Positions 1 to 12,095 of a stretch of DNA of 60,497 nt are shown here, in pieces. Under the pieces are notes generated by a model. It was not told the DNA's origin. It saw only the letters and a list, made by a program, of their open reading frames with translations, and ran no database searches. A program made the position numbers and the translations under genes. Position 1 is the first letter of the stretch, and each line of letters starts with the position of its first letter. This DNA comes from Branchiostoma floridae (taxonomy: Eukaryota > Chordata > Leptocardii > Amphioxiformes > Branchiostomatidae): the NCBI RefSeq assembly GCF_000003815.2, contig NC_049980.1, forward strand, positions 6,016,030 to 6,076,526. The letters are read 5' to 3'.

Positions 1-62
1 TTTAGCTTCCTAAAATTACTATCTATTGGAAAACAACACTCCCTTCTGGAGTTAAAGGCTTT
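1..62. mobile_element. Terminal fragment of a MITE-like repeat
   Basis: The first 60 bases (TATTGGAAAACAACACTCCC and flanks) match, with divergence, the termini of the inverted-repeat element at 19615-20166 and a fragment near 54835. They are read as one end of that short repeat, cut by the window edge. Confidence 0.35.
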
Positions 63-87
63 CAGATTAACCCTATAATGGACCTAC

Positions 88-186
88 CTTCTGTTCATGT
101 GCCTCTTCATCGGGCTGTTGTAGGGACGCCATGATGGCGAGAATCCTCGGGTCGGTGAGAGGGCTCGGCTGCGCTTGGCTTGCCAT
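88..186 (-). CDS. First coding exon of an unidentified gene running off the left edge
   Basis: On the minus strand an ATG at 186-184 in a good Kozak context (A at -3, G at +4) opens 33 codons. They begin MASQAQPSPLTDPRILAIMA and end in an acidic, Gln/Glu-rich stretch. The last codon AAG is followed directly by GTAGGT, a strong 5' splice site. The remainder of the gene lies beyond position 1. The exon is GC-rich compared with its surroundings, as expected near a promoter. I do not recognise the protein. An upstream start cannot be excluded, because no in-frame stop lies immediately before the ATG. Confidence 0.5.
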
Positions 187-637
187 CCTGGCTTTATCAT
201 ACACACATACACACCCGATCTCAAGCTAGATTGGTTCCCAATGTTGTATTATTCCTTGTGAATGTTGATATCTGCTCTGAGGCACCGCAGTTTAATGTTG
301 ACTAAAGCGAAGAGCTGACCCGGCAAAGTACTGGTCGAGTGAGCAAGTTCGATGGAGAGTCAGATCTGATTTCAATTCTACTATTTTCTGCAAATAAATC
401 GGTAGTACTAAGGCATGCCACAGTACTACAAGCCAGTGTAGAACATCGGTGAAACCTGTGGTCGGTTGTAATAGCCAAATTACTTCGATTTGCGGTGGAA
501 AAAGGGAAAAAATCACCCGGGAGCGTCCTCTGTTGCTATGGGCGCCGCCATTTTGTAAGTGATGGCTATCGCGGTGCATTCTGGGTAACTCTGAACAGGT
601 GGTAGCGATAGATCATACAGTCAAATCTGCCCAAGAC

Positions 638-761
638 TAATCTCCAAGCAGATTCCTCTGATGGCATAAAACAGTAACATAAGCTGGGGAAGGAGTTTAG
701 CCGGCAGACATGGCAGAGGAGTGGCAAATTTTACTCCTCTGCCGGCTAAACTCCGAGATTA
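638..761. mobile_element. MITE with 8-bp target duplication, family starting TAATCTCC
   Basis: The element starts TAATCTCCAAGCAGAT and ends GAGATTA. It is flanked on both sides by the perfect 8-bp duplication CCCAAGAC (630-637 and 762-769). It shares its left arm and central palindrome with the copy at 48903-49054, but its right arm is partly deleted. An 8-bp duplication is typical of the hAT superfamily. Confidence 0.8.
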
Positions 762-769
762 CCCAAGAC

Positions 770-872
770 GACCACCCGGGGACCGGGCAAAGGTCCTGAG
801 TTCAAACCTCGACGTGTCACCGATCTTGTGCCCTTGGGAAAGGCACTTTACACGACTTTCCTATATAGGCTA
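770..872 (+). repeat. tRNA-derived SINE fragment
   Basis: A box-B-like sequence (GAGTTCAAACCTCG) is followed by CTTGTGCCCTTGGGAAAGGC. This is the same order, on the opposite strand, as in the SINE copies at 36230-36385 and 59130-59600. The A-box side is poorly preserved. Confidence 0.6.
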
Positions 873-934
873 CAAAAGTCTTCAGCAAATTGACGTTGGT
901 AGCCTCAAAAACGAAAGAAACGACAGAGAGCATA

Positions 935-1161
935 CGTTTGTGAAGGTTAGACATCCAGGAATCGTTAAAATTGAAGACGAATAAATCTTTACTTCTGGAT
1001 ACTTTATTTTTATACAGGAATTTTATATAAGAATTATTCCTTGCTCCAAGAAATTGTTTGTCTTCATTTTCTTTTCACTGAGGAAGGAAGGCGGATGCCT
1101 TCCGAAACGTCTGTATAAAAATAAAGTATCCAGAAGTAAAGATTTATTCGTCTTCAATTTT
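935..1161 (+). mobile_element. Hammerhead-ribozyme retroposon (Penelope-like), copy 1
   Basis: This 227-bp insertion is flanked by a perfect 13-bp target-site duplication GACAGAGAGCATA (922-934 and 1162-1174). It opens with the family signature GGTTAGACATCCAGG. An inverted copy of its own 3' end follows (967-1018 is the reverse complement of 1110-1160, about 50 bp). Then come a spacer, a hammerhead core and the direct 3' end. The layout of inverted 3' fragment plus forward unit is the same as in the 23355-23905 copy. There is no ORF, so any movement would need enzymes supplied in trans. Confidence 0.75.
1078..1111 (+). ncRNA. Hammerhead ribozyme core (type I-like)
   Basis: The core reads CTGAGGA, then a stem-loop (GGAAGG / CCTTCC with a 6-nt loop), then GAAAC, then GTC. 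These are the conserved CUGANGA, GAAA and NUH boxes of a hammerhead. Stem III would be minimal (AC/GU with no loop), as in dimer-acting hammerheads of Penelope-like elements. Stem I is weak here, only about 2 bp. An extra A lies between CUGANGA and stem II in every copy in this window. Confidence 0.65.
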
Positions 1162-1526
1162 GACAGAGAGCATAGTTTAAATAGTATCCTTTGTGTTTCA
1201 TGGCAAATAGCAAGCAAGCAAACGCACTTGAATCCACCGCCATCTTTATTTTGAACATAACGTCGTAATGGTAGTCAAAATATCGCGCTCAGTTATCATT
1301 GAAAAATTATGACACCCCAAGATTTGAAAGTGACACGGTCGTTATGGGCAGGGATTTGGTCCCAATTTTTGGCGGTCGTGGTCGCGGTCGTTTTGAAGAG
1401 GTCGCTTAATGCTTACGACAATGGGGAAAATGTTTGGGACCGAGAGAAAGCGGCCGTAATGGCAAAATGGTCGCTAAGAAGAGGTGGTCGCTTGGGCAGG
1501 TTTGACTGTGTACGTACTAGAGTTTT

Positions 1527-1676
1527 CAACACTAAGGCCATGTTAACGGTGCACACCCCAGTTCTTCCGCGACCGTTCAACACTAAGGCCATGTTAACGG
1601 TGCACACCCCAGTTCTTCCGCGACCGTTCAACACTAAGGCCATGTTAACGGTGCACACCCCAGTTTTTCCGTGGTA
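1527..1676. repeat. 51-bp tandem repeat, three units
   Basis: Three near-identical 51-bp units each contain CAACACTAAGGCCATGTTAA and GCACACCCCAGTT. Because 51 is divisible by three, both strands stay open, but nothing suggests coding. The last unit begins the left arm of the foldback element. Confidence 0.9.
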
Positions 1677-2372
1677 GTGCGCGACAAAAAAGTGACGAAA
1701 GGCTTCCAAGTGTCCATATTTGAGTTGACATTTCTCATTATTTCCTGCGAAATGACATTAAACGGTTATATGGCTGAAAAGTGTAGGAAATGGTGACACT
1801 GTTTTCGGTGCAAATTGTATTTTGGTCCGCGCCTTACTTCCGTGATATTCCTACGCCAGAATGTAAACAGGCCCGTGACCTAGATTAACCTCTGAAGCGC
1901 TGTGTTATGCCAAGTTGCAATGCGGCGCGCCGTGGATGATTTAAAAAAATGTAGAATGCTCAAGAATATCTCGAGAAGGAAGTATCCGAACATTTTGCGG
2001 TTTTCATCTTTCCATTCCTTACTAAGGGACCTTTCAAACCATACCAAGTTTACCAGGCCGGAACTTAAAGCCTGAGCTACAATCGCGTTCTTAAGTCACC
2101 CCCCTACCCGGTGCCGTGACAGGCGGAGTTTCAAGAAAAAGTGCTAGCGGTCGCGCCAAAAAGAGCCCATATACTCAAGAATATCTCGAGAAGGAAGTAT
2201 CCGAACATTTTGCGGTTTTCATCTTTCGATTCCTTACTAAAGGACCTTTCCAACCATACCAAATTTACCAGGCCGGAACTTAAAGCCTGAGCTACAATCG
2301 CGTTCTTAAGTCACCCCCCTACCCGGTGCCGTGACAGGCGGAGTTTCAAGAAAAAGTGCTAGCGGTTGCGCC

Positions 2373-2568
2373 NNNNNNNNNNNNNNNNNNNNNNNNNNNN
2401 NNNNNNNNNNNNNNNNNNNNNNNNNNNNNNNNNNNNNNNNNNNNNNNNNNNNNNNNNNNNNNNNNNNNNNNNNNNNNNNNNNNNNNNNNNNNNNNNNNNN
2501 NNNNNNNNNNNNNNNNNNNNNNNNNNNNNNNNNNNNNNNNNNNNNNNNNNNNNNNNNNNNNNNNNNNN
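2373..2568. other. Assembly gap (196 N)
   Basis: A run of N inside the satellite array. Confidence 1.
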
Positions 2569-3691
2569 AAGAAAAAGTGCTAGCGGTTGCGCCTAAACAG
2601 AGCCCATATACTCAAGAATATCTCGAGAAGGAAGTATCCGAACATTTTGCGGTTTTCATCTTTCGATTCCTTACTAAAGGACTTTTCCAACCATACCAAG
2701 TTTACCAGGCCACAACTTTAAGCCTGAGCTACAATCGCGTTCTGAAGTCACCCCCCTACCCGGTGCCGTGACAGGCGGAGTTTCTAGAAAAAGTGCTAGC
2801 GGTTGCGCCTAAACAGAGCCCATATACTCAAGAATATCTCGAGAAGGAAGTATCCGAACATTTTGCGGTTTTCATCTTTCGATTCCTTACTAAGGAACCT
2901 TTCCAACCATACCAAGTTTACCAGGCCGAAACTTAAAGCCTGAGCTACAGTCGCGTTCTTAAGTCACCCCCCTACCCGGTGCCGTGACAGGCGGAGTTTC
3001 AAGAAAAAGTGCTAGCGGTTGCGCCTTAACAGAGCCCATATACTCAAGAATATCTCGAGAAGGAAGTATCCGAACATTTTGCGGTTTTCATCTTTCGATT
3101 TCTTACTAAGAGACCTTTCCAACCATACCAAGTTTACCAGGCCGCAACTTAAAGCCTGAGCTACAATCGCGTTCTGAAGTCACCCCCTTACCCGGTGCCG
3201 TGACAGGCGGAGTTTCAAGAAAAAGTGCTAGCGGTTGCGCCTAAACAGAGCCCATATACTCAAGAATATCTCGAGAAGGAAGTATCCGAACATTTTGCGG
3301 TTTTCATCTTTTGATTCCTTACTAAAGGACCTTTCCAACCATACCAAGTTTACCAGGCCGGAACTTAAAGCCTGAGCTACAATCGCGTTCTTAAGTCACC
3401 CCCCTACCCGGTGCCGTGACAGGTGGAGTTTCAAGAAAAAGTGCTAGCGGTTGCACCAAAAAGAGCCTATATACTCAAGAATATCTCGAGAAGGAAGTAT
3501 CCGAACATTTTGCGGTTTTCGTCTTTCGATTTCTTACTAAGGGACCTTTCCAACCATACCAAGTTTACCCGGCCGGAACTTAAAGCCTGAGCTACAATCG
3601 CGTTCTGAAGTCACCCCCCTACCCGGTGCTGTGACAGGCGGAGTTTCAAGAAAAAGTGCTAGCGGTTGCGCCTAAACAGAGCCCATATACT

Positions 3692-3791
3692 NNNNNNNNN
3701 NNNNNNNNNNNNNNNNNNNNNNNNNNNNNNNNNNNNNNNNNNNNNNNNNNNNNNNNNNNNNNNNNNNNNNNNNNNNNNNNNNNNNNNNNNN
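3692..3791. other. Assembly gap (100 N)
   Basis: A run of N inside the satellite array. The sequence just after it looks low-quality, with many G/C substitutions relative to other units. Confidence 1.
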
Positions 3792-5269
3792 ACATTTTGC
3801 GGTTTTCATTTTTTCAATTTCTTAACTAGGGGGCTTTTCCCACCATACCAAAGTTTCCCAGGCGGGAACTTAAAGCCTGGGCTACAATGGGGTTTTTAAG
3901 TTACCCCCCTTCCCCGGTTCCGGGGCGGGGGGAGTTTCAAGAAAAAGTGATAGGGTTCGCCCCAAAAAGAGCCCATAACCTCAAGAATATCTCAAGAAGG
4001 AGGTATCGGAACATTTGGCGGTTTTCATCTTTCGATTCCTTACTAAGGGACCTTTCCACCCTTCCGAAGTTTCCCAGGCCGGAACTTAAAGCCTGAGCTA
4101 CAATCGCGTTCTTAAGTCCCCCCCCCCCCCCCTACCCGGTGCCGTGACAGGCGGAGTTTCAAGAAAAAGTGCTAGCGGTTGCGCCTAAACAGAGCCCATA
4201 TACTCAAGAATATCTCGAGAATGAAGTATCCGAACATTTTGCGGTTTTCATAACCCTATTCAGACCAGGGGCGGGGGTCTTTTGTGTCCCGCACCCACTG
4301 TTATGCCGCCTAGGGTAGGAGAACACGCCTTTAGGGATTTACACTGTTAAGGGCCTTGAAGTGAGGAGGTTCGATTCCTCATAATTCATAGCAGAGTGCA
4401 AAAGTAATTAACAAGACTCGAATATGTTGGAGTTAAGAGTAGAATCTACAAAATATTTGAAAATTAGCTTAAGTTTGACTGCTCGTTTACCCAGATAAAA
4501 ACACTTTGAAATAACCCCCAGCTCAGGTCATTATATGCATAACAGCCAACAGCCAAACAAACATCGTAACACAAGTCATATATATGAAAACTTACGTATT
4601 TCTCTACTATCCGCCACAGTTTCCGACTCGCTGACGTGCACAGAAAAATTCATGTGGCTTTTCAAGAACTGCGACATACACAGCGCTTCAGAGGTCATTC
4701 TAGGTCACGGGCCTGTTTACACTGAAGGCGCATGGATATCCGGAAATGAGAGTCAGACCGAAACACAATTTGCACCAAAGCACACCATTTCCTACGCTTT
4801 TCAGCCATGTTAGCGTTTATTGACATTTTGCAGTAAATAATGAGAAATGTCAACTCAAACATAGACCCTCAGAAGTCCTTCGTCACTTTTTGGCGCGCAC
4901 TACGGAAGAACTGGGGTGTGTACCGTTAAGACAAGACTTAGGCAGATAAGTTCACACACAAACATAAACATATGTACATAATGATTACACACACACACAT
5001 ACACATAACAGGTCATAACACCCGTCGGTCTGCCGACCACGAACTTACATTATGGTTACTTCTACATTCAATTCTCAAACATGTTTAATATTGCAATATC
5101 CTTTCGCAACCACTTCTGAAACATCATTGACCTCAATGTCATCATTGCTGTCTGAGCTATAAGACTGATTGTCATAACTTAGATCCCCCATTTGGAAGAC
5201 AGTGAGGGGGGACCAGTTTTCACGGGCGGAACCGGAACAAATACAAGGGCTGTGAGAATCGGTCCGTCC

Positions 5270-5925
5270 TCGTTAAGCAGCCTATGTGGAACATTACCAT
5301 GTCGGAGCACAGCAGAAAACAACAATGACAACAATATGGGCAGCCGGGGCCTGCATACTTCAGGTGCTCCGCTGTAACGTAATCAGCATCACATACCGCG
5401 TTCCCATTGGTCAGCGCATTAATTACGTCACATACTTCATCAACAGAAACGAGCTTTACATGTTGTCAGGAACACCTGCCTAAACCGTAACGCATGTGTT
5501 ATTATCAACGTTAACGGCAACTTACTTAGATACTTTATGGATATTTAACAAATTGTAACGAGGAAACCACCCACCTGAGCTCAGACGTTTGTGTAGCATG
5601 CTAGCACCAGGCGGCCAGTGGTCACGTCCTGTCATGAAGATTCTTGTTCGAATCAAGTTTCCCTTGAAATGACGAAAATCCTGTTGACGGCACGTTCCCT
5701 TTTGTTATAAAAGACGTACAACCAAATATATATTGTAAGTCCAATACAGGCGCCACCTTCCTCTACTGCAAGCCAGTGGTTTCCATGTATCCATGTAGCT
5801 ACCACAGTGGGAGAGCAAATGCAATTCTCAATTCTACGCGACGTCGGTGTTTTGGTCGGTCCACCATCTTGAAAATTCCCGAAACTCGTACCCAGGACAC
5901 TGCGTGATATCTGCTTGGATATCAT
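5270..5925. repeat. 0.65-kb dispersed direct repeat, copy 1
   Basis: From the GCAGCCTATGTGGAAC region to the GGACCACCATCTTG-like end this segment aligns collinearly with 8462-9063. Conserved landmarks are GGAGCACAGCAGAAAACAAC, CTTCAGGTGCTCCGCTGTAA, TTATTATCAACGTTAACGGC and TTCCCTTGAAA(T/C)GACGAAAATCC. Divergence is perhaps 20 percent with indels. ORFs in it are not conserved in frame, so it is treated as noncoding repeat or segmental duplication. Confidence 0.7.
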
Positions 5926-8224
5926 TCATATGGTAATGAGAAAGACAATGAAAACATTTCTTCTACAAACTTGTGTCAACTCTTTTGCATTTCGCAGTTA
6001 GGATATTGATATGAAACCTGATCTCCGACCATAAACAGTAAAAGCCGCTTAATTGCACACCCCAATTGCCAGTGCATTTTGTGCAATTATCCGAATGGTG
6101 CAACAAAGCGAATTTATTATGCTGGACTGCACCATCACGGGATTTAAAGATTCCGTGCAATTAACAGAAGTGTGCGATTATCCGTTGTGCAATTAACTGG
6201 CTTCTATTGTATATGGGTTTTTTTTCAGGTCTTTGATGATATTTCTCTTGATACTAAAGATTACCCCGACAACCTAAATATCACAAATCCGTTGATAACT
6301 AGAGTTCCCCTTACACCAAATAGCCATGATTTATTCAAGACTTAAATGTATACTAAAGAGCCAACCTACCCAAAAGTAAACGTCTGCATGAACGTGTTTG
6401 ATAGCGGGTTAAAATTCCATTCCATTTTATCCATCCCAACTGACCATGAGTTATGTCGTCCACAAACACACACACATTCACAGCCCGCTACAGTACCATA
6501 GGAAATAACGCCGGGTAAACCATTTTTAAACAGGACCTTTCTCTCCACAACAGCTTTTTTCACCTACCAAAATCTATCCAGTCTCTCATTTTTTGTCCTC
6601 AAACAAGCTCACATACATACTGTATGCAACCCGCTGCAGTGCCATAGGAAAACGCCAGGGAAACCCTTTTGAACTTGAACTTCCTTTTGACAACTGCTAC
6701 ACACCTACCATCATGATCATTAATCCATTGCTGCTCGAGTTGTTAAGAGACAAACGCAGTTGCATGTACATAGTACATACAGTTACATGTACTTGCTACA
6801 TTTCCAATCGATATTAGATGTTATATGCTTTTGTGATGTTACAGCTTTAAAAAAATACATTATGTAAGATAATACAGTTCTGTAATGTCATTAACTCGCC
6901 GCCAAAATTAAGGATGGTGGTACAATGACAGGACAAAGAGGATGGTCAGCTTTAATTTTTGTAGCCTACTTTGATACAAATATTTCCTATAAAATCTTAG
7001 TCATAGACCTGGTTTTCTCTTCTAAACAAAACTTGGTTATCTGAGGACTACTTCAATATTTAGATTTGAAACAAAATATTTAAGAAATGCCTTATGTACA
7101 GAAGTAACTACAGGCATACGTTTGAAGGATATTGCATTTGTCATTTTATGGGAATAATATGTTGAGAAAGACAACAATTTTGAATTTAACTTGGCTTCAT
7201 GCTTTGTTGATAAGCATATAACATGCATTGGCATAATACCGGTCATAAGCCTTATACCGGTCGATTAAAAATAGTGGAACTTAAAGAGATATACACATGC
7301 AACAATAGTTATTTCTGAGGTATGCACACTTCAGACATCTAGGTGTCCAATACATCATTTACAAAGCATCGATAACAATGCATTCGAAGACAACAAGGCC
7401 AAAAGTTTTCAGGTCATTTTCGGGGCAGGCGAGCTCGTCGTGGGACAAACACACTGTCACGTTCATCGCCAGATTTGTAGATAATAATCACATGTGCTCA
7501 CGGCACAAGACGAGCATGATTCAACAGCAATCTTGAATTTCTTTTGGTGACCTACAACTCGTGTTAAAGTGTGAGGAACCGTTGCATTATCGCCCGGATC
7601 TACGGCTGAATGGGTCAAATTGAACGTACGCCGCCATTTTCCCGCCATTTTTAATGCTACGGCCAGCAGTAAAGTTTTACGTCATAGCGGTTGTGACGGA
7701 CCAAAATTAAATGAAAATTCTTGTCAGTATACGCCCATTTTCTCATAACGTTTTGTATGCTCATGCAGATTTTTGTTTTGTGCAACTACTAACAGGAAAG
7801 AAAGGAACAACAGAGGATGTATAAAGGTACATAGCGGCAGTTAATTGTGCCGCGTTTCGTTCGGCCGGTATAGTGCACCCCCTTCCAACCACGCGCCCGT
7901 TCTCCGTGCAATTCCGCGGTGTGTTCCAATTACGATATTATGTTTTAGCAGGACCAGAGAGACAAAATAATTTACACAGAAGAAGTGGCAAAGGTAAGCT
8001 GTAACAGCAACATGTAACTGGAGAAAATGATGCGTTGATCATTTGCCAAATTAGCATTGCTTGAGAAATTGCAGTAAACCGACCGGTATTATGCCAATGG
8101 ATGTTATAGCTCGAAGGAGTAGTGTTTCACGGCTAGAAGGCAATGTTGTAAGACTCGCAGTTTGCGAATAGCACCCAAGGTACATGGTTGTATATTGTGA
8201 CCACAATTGGACGCAGCTATACAC

Positions 8225-8321
8225 CCAAGAACAATCTGTACAGGACACGCTTCACGCCGATCTGATATAACGTTAGAGCCAAGAACAATCTGTACAGGAC
8301 ACGCTTCACGCCGATCTGATA
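8225..8321. repeat. 54-bp tandem duplication
   Basis: Two adjacent copies contain CCAAGAACAATCTGTACAGG and ACGCTTCACGCCGATCTGAT, starting at 8225 and 8279. Confidence 0.9.
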
Positions 8322-8461
8322 GAGACGAACTGGTATTTTTGTAACAGCGAAATGTATGTAAAATGCATATCAGATAACAGATCGGACTGGAAACCGCTAT
8401 CGGGCGGCAGTTGTCTCTGTCAGTGATATTGAGTTTTTTTACGTGATTGGAATGAGATTCA

Positions 8462-9063
8462 ATGATAAGTAGCCTAAATGGAACAAACCGTAACGGAGCA
8501 CAGCAGAAAACAACAATGACAACAATACAGACAGCCTGCATACTTCAGGTGCTCCGCTGTAATGTAATCAGCCACACATGCCGCTCTCCCATTGGACAGC
8601 GCAATGATTACGTCAAATACTTTATCAAGAGAAAGAGAAACGAACTTTCCTGGTTGTCAGGAACACCTGACTGAACTGTAACGCATGTATTATTATCAAC
8701 GTTAACGGCACATTACGTAGAAAGTTTTATCTATATTTAACAAATTGCAGCAAATAAACCACCCACCTCCGACATTTGTACCTCGGTCTTCCAGTGGTGT
8801 CCTTTCATGAAGTTTCTTGTGTTCAAATTTCCCTTGAAACGACGAAAATCCTGGTGACGGTACCACGCACGAGCTCTTTGGGCAATAAAGTCAACCAGAA
8901 AATATAAGTCCACAACAGGCACCGCCTTCCTCGACTGTAAGTGGTATCCAAGTATATGAAGTGGGAGAGCAAAAATGCGATTCTCAATACCACACGACGT
9001 CTCTTTGTTTTGATCGGACCACCATCTTGGATGCACAGGTGTCTCGTACCCAGGACACTGTGA
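8462..9063. repeat. 0.65-kb dispersed direct repeat, copy 2
   Basis: This is collinear with 5270-5925 in the same orientation, about 3.2 kb away (landmarks given there). It could be two insertions of one repeat family or a local duplication whose middle has diverged. Confidence 0.7.
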
Positions 9064-9119
9064 GGTAATCCAAACTGGACAAGAGAGGGGAGAACTAGCT
9101 CGGTTCCAATTCTCAAATA

Positions 9120-12035
9120 ATCAACCTCTTCGTTACCAAGCAGACAAATGTATCTTTTAAAACATATTTGAGAAATGGTTGGGGAGCGATACGACGATTT
9201 TCACCGCCCTGCTAAGATATTTGGTCCGCCGTGAACCCCCCCCCCCCCCCTCCCAACAATCATCCAAATGGAGTAGTCTAATGTGATGACAATTAGTTTT
9301 ATAACCTCGGTGATCATGTCAGTCTTGGATTTAGTTTTTATATGTTTCAGAAGTGGTTGCGGAACGATATTGTACTTCATATATAATTCTGCGACAATCT
9401 TAACATTATCTATCAGTCAAACATACTTAAAAATGATGTGCAGTTTTCCTTTTACATGTATATTATGACAACTTGTTGATTTCGCTTTGAATTTCATCTC
9501 ATCGATTTCAAGACTTGTCTTCATATGTGTAAGCTTCCCTTTGTTTATTTCAATATGTACCTTAGGCCACAGCAAGTAAGTTTTATGGATGACACCAGCG
9601 GGCTCATTAATTTTCTCTTGATTTCAGAAAAAAATTCCTCTTCAGGGATGGTCAGATAGACCAAATTGGGGAAATACATTGTGTTGTATCCAGATAATTA
9701 TACTTGTAGAAGTGACACTAGGGAGGTAGCCATGACTATAGTTGCAGCAGAAGTGAAACTTGTTGGATAGTTGTAAAAGTGCAACTGATATGGAAGCCAT
9801 TAATGTAGTTGCCAACTTGGCAATTGATACCGGGGATTACACTAGTATAATTTTTACCACACTAGTTCACTTCCTTAATACAGGAATGAATGCCTTGTTA
9901 GTTGTGATGCCATGTTTTGGCACTTCAAATCTTGTTACAAAGTTTATGGCGCCTATTTTAAGTTAAAAATGTAGTCATCTTGTTTTTTTTTTACCCATCT
10001 TTTTTTCGCCTTTCATTATTTTTGCATTCCGCATAGGATGTTATCCATAAAATTTAATCGCTGTGGCCTTATATTTTTAGTAGGCGACTTCAAGACGTCA
10101 TACGTGTAAGTTTCTGGTGTATTTAGGTCCTTTTTTATGCAATAACTTTCGTAAAATGGAGGTATTGTAGTGACTGCTGTTTGCTTGTATGGGTTTGTAT
10201 ACGTGTTAGCTGTAACGTTATGTGTATTTAGGTACTTTTTATGCAATAACCTCCGTGAATTGGATGTATTGTAATGACTGCTGTTTGATTGTCTGTCCGC
10301 AAGAGAACTAGAGAACGCCTGGATGGATTGTTTTGATATTTGGTAGGTTTTTTATAGGTCTTAATGAGACAATGAAACATTACGAATGATTTTTCCCCAG
10401 CGGCGTGTTATGATACTGCAGCAGGATTTTCGGTTTTGATATCTCGTGTTCTGGACATGCTGTAGTCATGAGTTTTGCCTCCCCGATCGGCATCGAAAAC
10501 AGACAAAAGAAGGAAGCCGCTATCTTCGTCGTCCCGATAATGTTTTATCCCTATGAGGCCATACTGATTTGATTATATGTGTGACATCCTCTGGGAACCC
10601 CAAAGATGATGCTAAAAGTTTGGCAAAAAAAAGTTGCCTTCATTATGCTATCTAAGTGATCAGGAAGATTCAACAAATGACTGAACACACAAAGTTTGGT
10701 GTACGGAACAAAATATTCTTCATTTTTGCTCTTTCGTATCTTCTTCTTTGACCTTGAAATTGACATTGTCATTCTATGGCATTAATGTACGTTTTCGGAT
10801 ATTTCTTTGCAATCTATGGCATATATTTGTTCATTTCGCAACCCCTTTGTTCGATGAACAATATAGTTGAAAACTTTATTTCATTTTGGGAAACGATATT
10901 GATACGAGAATTGATGTTCACGTAGATGTCATCCATATGTCACCAACATGGCCTGACCAATTCTTGTACTCAAGTGTAGGAGCGCCACCTGGCGAATAGA
11001 AAACTGACGCTGAATCTAACTAGAGAGAGTCCGAACTTTTACAAATACCTGTAATATATAACACATCTTCTTTTACTTTTTCTACTGATTAAAAGTCAGT
11101 TGTTATCTCTATGGGTGTTTACTTTCACACTGCGTCTACATCTACTTAAGAAAAACAACGAGAACAAGAATATGATTTATATATTTTATACTTTATTAGC
11201 CACACATGTCAACTTATAATCACAGCAGTACAAAAGGATATGGCCTTGAGAATCGAAGCCTTGAAGGCTTGAACATTCTTTTCTGTTGGCTCTTTGTTAA
11301 TTTTGGAATCAAAAATTGGCAAGGTCATGGGAAATACCATCAATGAGTTATAAATGTTAGTCTTGTACAGTGCAGTACATCGAACTGTAAATGAATTAAC
11401 TCATTGTATAAAAAAAGTGTTCTTGACGTCATCTTTTTGGCAACACCTCAGGGGAGGAGGTATCTTATCATTTGTGTGATCTATACCCAGCCCGATATAC
11501 TTTCAACACTGTTGAAGTTAAAAAGACAGGGATTTTCCGCAAACTATACATTAGGGATATATATGGGAATAAAGTTGTACATTTCTTCCTAAATCTTTTA
11601 GCAACGCATCAGATAGAGATAGATTCATTTTGTTATTGCATTTTGTGATGATGATATTGGTAGTTTTGACGGGACAGATTATAATTTCTGTACGTACATG
11701 GATGTATTTCTATTTGTATCACAGTCCATATTTGAAATGTTTTGGGCCAGGCGCGGATTAAAAGTCTACACAGTACAAATTCCATGTCATCTTGACATCC
11801 ATTTAAGCCATTTTTACTTAAAACTACAACAAATTTACGCTTACATCATTAGACAAACATATCTTCAGCAAGATATCAATTCTACATCTATCCATGTTTC
11901 CTGGGTGCAAGATAAACAATGTCAATCTTTAATTTACATTCAATGCTAAGAACAATTTCTTCAACTTATCATTTTCTTTGAAATACAGCTGTTGCAGGCA
12001 AAACACGTGTCTGAGGGGCATACTTGGCTGTACAG
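9120..12035. other. No supportable gene
   Basis: This AT-rich stretch has only short random ORFs. A degenerate roughly 105-bp duplication is visible at 10115-10290 (ATGCAATAAC ... GACTGCTGTTTG twice). I see no other feature. Confidence 0.6.
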
Positions 12036-12037
12036 AT

Positions 12038-12095
12038 AAAGGTGTGTCTCACTGTACTTGGGGCACGCCTGCTTCACTGCGGGGTTTGTTTACTG
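12038..12095. mobile_element. MITE terminus fragment
   Basis: GTGTGTCTCACTGTACTTGG followed by GGCACGCCTG and CACTGCGGGGTT matches the terminal inverted repeat of the elements at 20537-20751 and 21771-22012. Only one end is seen. Confidence 0.55.

Larger units (their letters stand above)
1955..4252. repeat. 216-bp satellite array, about 10-11 units
   Basis: The landmark CAAGAATATCTCGAGAAGG recurs at about 1961, 2176, 2613, 2829, 3045, 3261, 3476, 3982 and 4205, a spacing of 215-216 bp apart from gaps and an expanded poly-C. Most units are nearly identical; the units after the second gap are more diverged or contain sequencing errors. Gaps at 2373-2568 and 3692-3791 make the copy number uncertain. 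Confidence 0.9.
1527..4937. mobile_element. Foldback-type element with an internal 216-bp satellite
   Basis: About 260 bp at 1646-1907 recurs as a diverged reverse complement at 4675-4937. Shared landmarks include GGTGCACACCCCAGTT against AACTGGGGTGTGTACC and GAAGCGCTGTG against CACAGCGCTTC. The left terminus also carries three 51-bp subrepeats. Between the arms lies a tandem array of a 216-bp unit. Long inverted ends with subrepeats around a tandem core are the hallmark of foldback elements. No transposase ORF is visible, but two assembly gaps fall inside. Confidence 0.55.

Noticed and set aside
1309-1709. Overlapping ORFs on both strands (122 and 98 codons)
   Set aside because: They exist because a 51-bp tandem repeat, divisible by three, lacks stops on either strand; there is no other coding evidence.
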